Shown here one piece after another: positions 58,021 to 64,000 of a stretch of 64,000 nucleotides of DNA. The stretch is from assembly GCA_963693305.1 (NCBI GenBank), contig OY855905.1, positions 16,184,237-16,248,236 on the forward strand. The letters run 5' to 3'. The stretch is from Meandrina meandrites. Taxonomy: Eukaryota > Cnidaria > Anthozoa > Scleractinia > Meandrinidae. The notes under the pieces are model-generated. The model did not search any database, was not told the DNA's origin, and saw only the letters and a program-made list of their open reading frames with translations. Both the position numbers and the translations under genes were made by a program. Numbering within the stretch: position 1 is the first letter of the stretch; the number at the start of each line of letters is the position of its first letter.

Positions 58021-59379
58021 TATTTCCTCATATATAAATGTAAACTGGATCACATACTATCAGCTGTGCAGTTAAAAGATTAAGTATAAATTTCAGTTCT
58101 CTCTGACCTGCACACTGTTCAGCAGGATGGTCCACAAGACATTAATAAATTAAAACATCACATGGAATGACTCAAACAGTATTAATATACAAAGAAACAG
58201 TGTCTTGACTTCACTCCTGTTGTTTATGATCTGCCTGCAACAAAAACACAACTTATCAATCTCCAAAGATACATGTAATGGCGTGCAAAGTATAAATTTT
58301 CATTCTGTAAATTAAAGTAACTTAGCTTGTTGGTAAAGATATTGTTAAATTACCAAATATTATTTAAATCATTTTTTTTCTGTATTGTACATTCAGATAT
58401 TGAGTCTCTCTATTGGTACTGTGTCTGAAGACTGCTGCAATTGAAGTCTTGTTGAAAAAGGAATTTCTTTAGAAACAAATTGCCCTCATCTCTGAGTTCT
58501 TTATTTTTGTCATTTTAAAGATAAATGTTACAATTTCCATTTTTTGTGAAAGTACTAACTACAGATAGACTCAATATTGTTACATGTATATCAAGTAAAT
58601 GAGTAATTAAAAATGATTGTAAGAGATCATAGAGTTCCAGGGAAAGGCCTACAAACTTACACACAAGGACACTTGTTGTATGTGTCTTTCCCTTGACGTG
58701 TTGGTCCCAGCAGGGAATTGATCCCTTAATTCAAGCCTGTCCAAAATTAATAGGACAAGTCTCAGAGATCAAACATTGTCCACATAGCAAGATTTGCAAT
58801 GAAAATAATTATAGAAAAAAAGTTACCATGGACATGTGCCCTTGTGTGCATTAATAGAATGGAACGGTTATTAAAAATCAATTGGCTTTTTTATAAATTT
58901 TATGCAGATTTTACTGAGGTTAAAATTAAGTTAGAGTGTGTATATAAATAAAAATGCTACATAGACTAAAATCACACAACATAGTTAGTTTCTTGCTTGA
59001 CTCGGACGTCGAAGAGGCCAACAACGCCAGCACTGTTGACCCTTATATATGATGATGAAAACGTCAATATCAAACTATGAATGACATCTTTAGGCTTTGC
59101 ATTAGCTCAGAGTAGATTAGTCTCCTACTCACCAACTCTGTTTTGTTTCTTACTCTGCTAGAAAACTACCAACCCATTTGTTTTTTTGATGTTGGTACAG
59201 TTAAAGTGAAATAAATGCCTCTCTCTTATAAACCCCTCATATCTATTTAAAGCCTCCCCTAGGACCCACAAACTGTAAGGTGTTTATTAGATCATTTATG
59301 GTAGACCAAAGAAATGAAGCCATAAAATATCCAAAACTTTGCAGTGAAGCCACTCACCTAATGGCTTGTGGTTTAAACT
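58021..59379. other. Unassigned AT-rich stretch
   Basis: No gene, RNA or element end recognised. Confidence 0.3.
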
Positions 59380-59512
59380 TATATTAATTATTGTAATAGC
59401 TGTAATTATGTTTTAGCTTTTTTAGGTAGGTGTCCACAATTAGTAGAGGGGACTTTTCCCCTCAGCTAAACATTTTTTGACACGGAAATAAAGTTATTAT
59501 TATTATTATTGC
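59380..59512 (+). repeat. Retroposon-like 3' tail with (TTA)n
   Basis: AGAGGGGACTTTTCCCCTCA forms a short stem, followed by GACACGGAAATAAAGTTATT and TTA units to 59512. This is the layout of LINE/SINE 3' ends; no coding part remains. Confidence 0.4.
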
Positions 59513-59784
59513 ACTTAAGTTTTGAACACTTTATGAGGTCATTTTTATGGTCTATAAGAGTGTAGACCATGGAGTTATTATAGCCCACTATAATAATAAA
59601 ATTTCCAATACTTTTGAACCTACACATGAACATGCCAGACGAATTTAATGACATTTTGGGTGATATGTAAATTAAAACTTAAATTTCCCACAGAAATTTG
59701 CTCAGATATATCATTTTATTTCTAATAAAATTTTCTAAAATACAGGCAAACAGAGAAATTGTGGTTGTTATAATTGGTCTTACT

Positions 59785-60080
59785 ACAATACTGTGAGGCG
59801 CAGGGAAATAATGGTTAGTGCAATGGACTTCGGATTGAGCGGTCTGGTAACAACACAGTGACCCCTGGCCAGGGTCACTGTGTTGTGTTCTTGGGCAAGA
59901 CACTTTACTCTCACAGTGACTCTCTCCACCCAGGTGTATAAATGGGTCCCGGCAACATAATGCTGGGGGCGTAACCCTGCGATGGACTAGCATTGCATTC
60001 AGGGGGGAAAAGAAATATTCCTAGCTGCTTAATGCTACAGAAACCGGGATAAGCTCATGCAGTATGGAATTTTGGGAGGG
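59785..60080 (+). repeat. tRNA-derived SINE copy
   Basis: A head with a degenerate A box (ATGGTTAGTGCAATGGACTT) is followed by the body GTGTTCTTGGGCAAGACACT, CTCTCTCCACCCAGGTGTAT, AAATGGGTCCCGGC, GTAACCCTGCGATGGACTAG and AGAAACCGGGATAAGCTCAT. The order head, TTGGGCAAGACAC block, then GCGATGGACTAGCAT block is that of SINEs common in anthozoans and other invertebrates (family knowledge). A 16-base inverted copy of CACAGTGACCCTGGCC inside the head suggests a local rearrangement of the B box region. Confidence 0.7.
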
Positions 60081-60123
60081 TTTTCATGGGACCCAGAAAG
60101 TCTTGACCACACTTTGAGATTAA

Positions 60124-61032
60124 GCCTGGTTTTTACTAGCAAATTGCAATCACAAGGGCAAGTGAAAATTATGAAGGTCACCATAAACCTAAGCAGATAA
60201 TTTTTACTAGTTATACACAAGGCTCAAATGCTCAGACATTGGAGAAATCTGGAACCAGTTTTTTAATAATTGTTCAGACATGGTCAGAGATCATAAATTT
60301 CTTTGTCCCTATGCCTTTTTCAATTTTCATGCAACATAATGCAAATGCCGGCACAAGAAAAGGAAACTATTAAAATTTTGATCCATGTGCTTGTGCCAGT
60401 GTCAAAGCTGTTTTCACCGTGACATAAGAACATTTGCCAGAATTATTACAATTTTAAATAGGCAAAAAGCTACTCATCAGAACAGCAATGACTAAAGGGC
60501 TTTATTATCCAACACTGCTTCGTAGAGTACAAATAACGCGCGAAACAAGTACAAATATCACACGATATTTGTACTTGTCTTATTCCCCCGACCGCGCGAA
60601 AGATTAAAAACCTTGGCAAGTCAGAATTTTGGGGAAACGAAAACGTTGGATAATAAATCTCTTATTAGACATTTTAGTGTGTAGTATCGCTGTCATTTTT
60701 ACTCATCATTTGTATTTTGACTCGCCCTTCGGGCTCGCCAAAATACTGCATGACTCGTAAAAATATACAGCGATACTACACACTAAAATGTCTAATAAGA
60801 TATATGTATTGGTTGTGTCTTGCAACCACGATTGTCGCTTGCAACGACGATCGACGTGACCAGGCGGCCATGTTGGTGGTCAAAAAAATAAAAAACTTTT
60901 TCGCAGAATCTGCGTGATAAACACAGTGGAGGAAAACACTTTGTTCTTGTCCCCCAGCATGCATATGGCTGCCGTGACGTCAGTTGCAAGCCAGCAATTA
61001 CAATATGCTTGCACCACCAGTGAAAACCAGGC
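60124..61032. mobile_element. MITE with GCCTGGTTTT ends
   Basis: Ends GCCTGGTTTTTACTAGCAAA and inverted CCACCAGTGAAAACCAGGC, with TTAA or TAA next to both ends. The termini resemble the MITE at 8238 (AGCCTGGTTTACACTAGCGA). An inner inverted pair (about 60661-60708 and 60745-60801, sharing ACATTTTAGTGTGTAGTATC) is a separate hairpin. Confidence 0.6.
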
Positions 61033-61034
61033 TT

Positions 61035-61640
61035 TTAACAGTTTCCAGTAAGTGTAATTAGCTAACCAGCCAAAAGAAATCTGATTTCATCTTGATAATA
61101 ACAATATGCTATCACTATTCCCAGGTCTTTGTTCCCTAAGTATTCAGCCACCTTTCACAAACAACCACCCATGCATATTTGTTGAGTAATTAACTAATGC
61201 TACCGCTCTTAAAAGCTGGCTGAATTTTTTAACATCTGGTGAACCAAAACTGCAGGACTGGTGGACCTCACTGCAGGAGTACCCATTAAAATTCTAACTA
61301 GACTCCGATGCTTCCTCCAAACGTTTTCGCCGAGCGATCAAAATTATGAATTTTTCATGAACCTAAAAGCAAGGCATGATTCGAATTCGTCGGTTCAATT
61401 GCTTTTGAAATTATGTGAAACTGGGGGAAATATTCACGGTAACTGATGATCACCATAACCGATTTCTGTATTTAAAGCTTACATTTGATGTATTGTACCC
61501 CCCACTGGAGCAAAATTGTTCAAATAAAGAGCGAGTAAAAGAATACTGACCTTTATTGTAACACACAGCTTGTGTGATGTCTTCTTTCCAGTTCACGTGC
61601 GCACTAGTTTATAGAACAAAAACGCCTCCAGTGATGCCGA
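61035..61640. other. Unassigned stretch
   Basis: No gene recognised. Confidence 0.3.
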
Positions 61641-62480
61641 CCTCTCAAACTTCAAGACCTGTGATAAGTATATCGCCGAGGTAGACACTACAAACTAACA
61701 CCACGAGTAATTCATCCATAGCTTAGTGAACAGAATAAGCTATTTCACTTAACGTTTTCCGTGCATTAGCTATCGCTAGGTCCAAAAGTTGGAACGACAC
61801 GTGTTTTGTGAGTCTGAAATTATCCGCCATGACACAGCACTTCGCTCCCCGCAGGTCTCAGTCATTTTCCTTCAAACTTCCCTTAAACTGCATCTGAAAT
61901 CAAAATCTTTCCTGCAATGGTCAAAGCAATCTATCTGCAACGTGTCGCTGTTCCACAGTGCAAAATCACAAGAACTGTCAGTTCAGAAAGACGAAGACAA
62001 CATGCCTGCTACAAACTTCTTTTCGACGTCTTGCAGAGATGACTCGCTCGAAATTTTAACTTCAAGGCTTGTGATACGACATTCCCGCCATAGCCACTGC
62101 AAACTACAACCACCAGTGTTTGATCCGTGGTGTTGTAAACAGAATAGGCTATTTAAATAATCACTTTTGCTACATCCGTGATTGCTAGATCCAAAAGTTG
62201 GCAGGTCAATTATTTGGAGTAAGCGAAATTTTCCGCCATGACACAAAAGTACACCGTCGTTATTTGCCATCAATTTTGTCGTTAAGCTATTTCTTTTACC
62301 GACATCTGTCCACAAATAGTCGAGGCAATGTCCCTACAACCTCCCTCGACTGCATAGACCAAAATTATACGAGGCTATCCACTCCAAAAAAAACAAACAA
62401 ACACGTCTACTTGAAAATTATTTTCGACGATTCGCGGAGACGAGGTGCTCGACATTTTTGGCCATTTTTGACCGGATGTG
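61641..62480. repeat. Diverged direct repeat of about 405 bp
   Basis: CTAGGTCCAAAAGTTGG at 61779 and CTAGATCCAAAAGTTGG at 62188 share flanks (CCGCCATGACACA, ACTTCAAG(A/G)CYTGTGATA, GAACAGAATAAGCTATTT). Two copies, strongly diverged, just upstream of the SH2-C1 gene. The frames across it are not credible. Confidence 0.6.
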
Positions 62481-62955
62481 ACGTCAAATTACCGGCGATG
62501 ATGGTAACACGAAAAATCCGCGAGTCTTTGACCCCCCCGGTCGCCCCCACCCCCCGCCGTGGACTGCCGATTCTTTTGCACTTCCTGTCGCCAGGGGCCA
62601 ACCTACTAACCGCTGACCGACAATGTGACTTTGTGACGTAAAACTGCAACCTGAAACTGCCCCTCCAGCGACACAGAATAATCCACAGCTCTGTACGCCA
62701 CGGAGCTGGTTTTAATAAGGATTTTGCAGAATTATGGAAAGTTAACACTATCTTTAAAAACATATTTCAGTTTCTGAATAGCTGAAACTATCGAAGGAAC
62801 GAAAACAGTAAGTTAAGTCGTATGCTAAACGCATGTGGAACTGTGAAACCCTAGAACAATCTTTTTGGATTCATTGTTTAATCGAGGACATAACTAAACC
62901 TCTGTTATCACAAACAGCAAGTTAATTAGGATTCAGTTTTGGATGACAATCGTAA

Positions 62956-64000
62956 GAGACGGGACGAGATATACAAGCCTTGGTTCATGGTTTTCTTTGG
63001 AAGATTATTGAAAAGATCGATCGGCAAACGGGTGAAAAACAGTTTCTCCGTGATAAGCTTCATTCGTTTCAGATGTCAAGCAAGCCATCAAATCGTAAAC
63101 TTCCAAAGGAATATATGGAGCGGTCTCCTCCTTACGTCGATGTCGACAAACTGAATGAGACCGAGTGCAGAGGATGGCAAAGTGATATGCTACTTGCTTT
63201 ACAACAGAATGCTGCTCCCGAGCCGATTCGTTTAGCGTGCATGAAGAACTTACCTTCAAGACCCCCGTTCTTTGAAGAAGAGTTTCATGGGCGAATTCCA
63301 CGGGAGGAAGTAGAGGAATTACTTTCCGGCCCAAATGGTCCAGTCAATGGTAGATACTTAGTGCGTGAAAGTAATAGCTCACCGGGTGATTATAGCCTGT
63401 CTTTAAGCTACGGTGGTCATATTCTGCATTACAGATTGTTCTACGAAAACGAAAGGTACTTCATTGATTCCACTGATGAAAAGAAATACCAATCGATCAC
63501 AGATCTTGTTGTAGATGTGCTGAATATGTTTCGCGTGATTAATCATGTAGATGGGCAAATGCCAAAAGACGAGAAGAAGAAGTCCAATTCTTATCCTCAC
63601 GTTTTTAAACCTCATTCGTACAAACACTTCAAATGGTGTAATTTTTGTGGAGGATTCATGTGGGGAATAAGAGATCAAGGAATGAAGTGTGAAGGATGTG
63701 GGCTTGATGTCCACAGCCGCTGTATGAAGCATGCAGGAGAAGAGTGTGCTAAAAAGTCACCTTGCAAAGAAAAGAGAGTTCCGCGAAAGAAGTCGAGTAC
63801 CACCAATCCTCCGCTAAAGCAAAACAGTGTTTCAAGTGACACATTCAAAGCTTCCTGTGAATATCAAGAGAGCTGTATTAGATTTCTTAGTTATTTGAAT
63901 ATTCCTTCACACTATTTTGAAGCTGATGCTTTAAATCCCTGTTATTGTGAGGAATGCTGTCAAGATGTTGAAACGCCATTATGTAAGAGTGGTGATCCAC
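62956..64000 (+). CDS. SH2 and C1 domain protein, partial
   Basis: The frame is open from 62956 to the window end; the first in-frame Met is at 63073, directly after a TTTCAG that could be a splice acceptor, so the true start is unresolved (upstream residues KIIEKIDRQTGEKQFLRDKL look coding). Residues from the Met: SH2 at about 75-170 (FHGRIPREEVEELLSGP, GRYLVRESNSSPGDYSLSLS with the phosphotyrosine-binding Arg of LVRES) and C1 at about 190-240 with the complete H-x12-C-x2-C-x13-C-x2-C-x4-H-x2-C-x7-C pattern (HVFKPHSYKHFKWCNFCGGF; CEGCGLDVHSRC). SH2 followed by C1 is the N-terminal half of chimaerins, signalling proteins that end in RhoGAP. Here the next segment (YCEECCQDVETPLCKSGDP) is Cys-rich and not RhoGAP as far as visible; it recalls the C-terminal segment of Neuralized-like proteins. 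One uninterrupted exon to the edge. Confidence 0.85.

Noticed and set aside
59785..59880. Functional tRNA gene
   Set aside because: The A box is degenerate, the B box is disrupted and the sequence continues into a SINE body.

Overview
This is a window of an animal nuclear genome, most likely an anthozoan cnidarian (coral or sea anemone). The reasons are intron-bearing genes with GT-AG junctions, many TIR/MITE families, a tRNA-derived SINE, DIRS, BEL/Pao, Gypsy and L1-type retroelement relics, and a KDZ-type transposase. No prokaryotic gene organisation is present. The species call is inference; I had no database. Nearly all of the window is mobile DNA, much of it nested. The only probable host gene is at the right edge.

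Left third (1-18.8 kb): a BEL/Pao pol relic on the minus strand (1-275); a pogo/Tigger-like TIR element with TA duplications (2731-5361); a decayed Gypsy element with very short LTRs and a 5-bp target duplication (6009-9209), itself hit by a MITE (8238-8919); a DIRS-like relic on the minus strand (RNase H part 14017-14394, tyrosine recombinase 12790-13680); two further TIR elements (14425-14789, 15925-17220); and an L1-type ORF2 relic (17352-18846).

Middle (18851-43672): a 24.8-kb TIR element inserted in that L1 ORF2. It has 1083-bp terminal inverted repeats and TTAA on both sides, and the L1 reading frame resumes directly after it at 43677. Inside are a nested inverted-repeat element (19934-23401, TCGA duplication), a 669-bp palindrome (24528-25196, TTAA), a 1.33-kb-period tandem array (about 25.2-31.7 kb) split by another TIR element (25556-27104), a Harbinger-like MITE (31696-33131), four exons of a KDZ-type transposase on the minus strand (33952-36362), and a divergent plus-strand coiled-coil gene (37368-39403).

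Right of this (about 44-55.3 kb) lies the most unusual object: a decayed but still readable multi-domain coding region. In order it carries a ubiquitin-like domain ending in Gly-Gly, a C2CH (THAP-spaced) zinc finger, a P-element-type transposase, CCHC zinc knuckles, a YqaJ/lambda-exonuclease-type nuclease, a cysteine protease with USP-like Cys and His boxes, and a ParB-like domain. A 3-kb foldback element with TTAA duplications (47378-50355) splits the transposase; inside it sit a Harbinger-like MITE and a 5'-truncated non-LTR retrotransposon with a 9-bp duplication. If one polypeptide, this would be a transposon carrying both a ubiquitin-like tag and a deubiquitinase-like protease.

The last part (55.3-62.9 kb) is mostly unassigned AT-rich DNA with a SINE, a MITE and short tandem duplications. 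It ends in the 5' part of a gene coding SH2 and C1 domains (62956-64000), open at the window edge.
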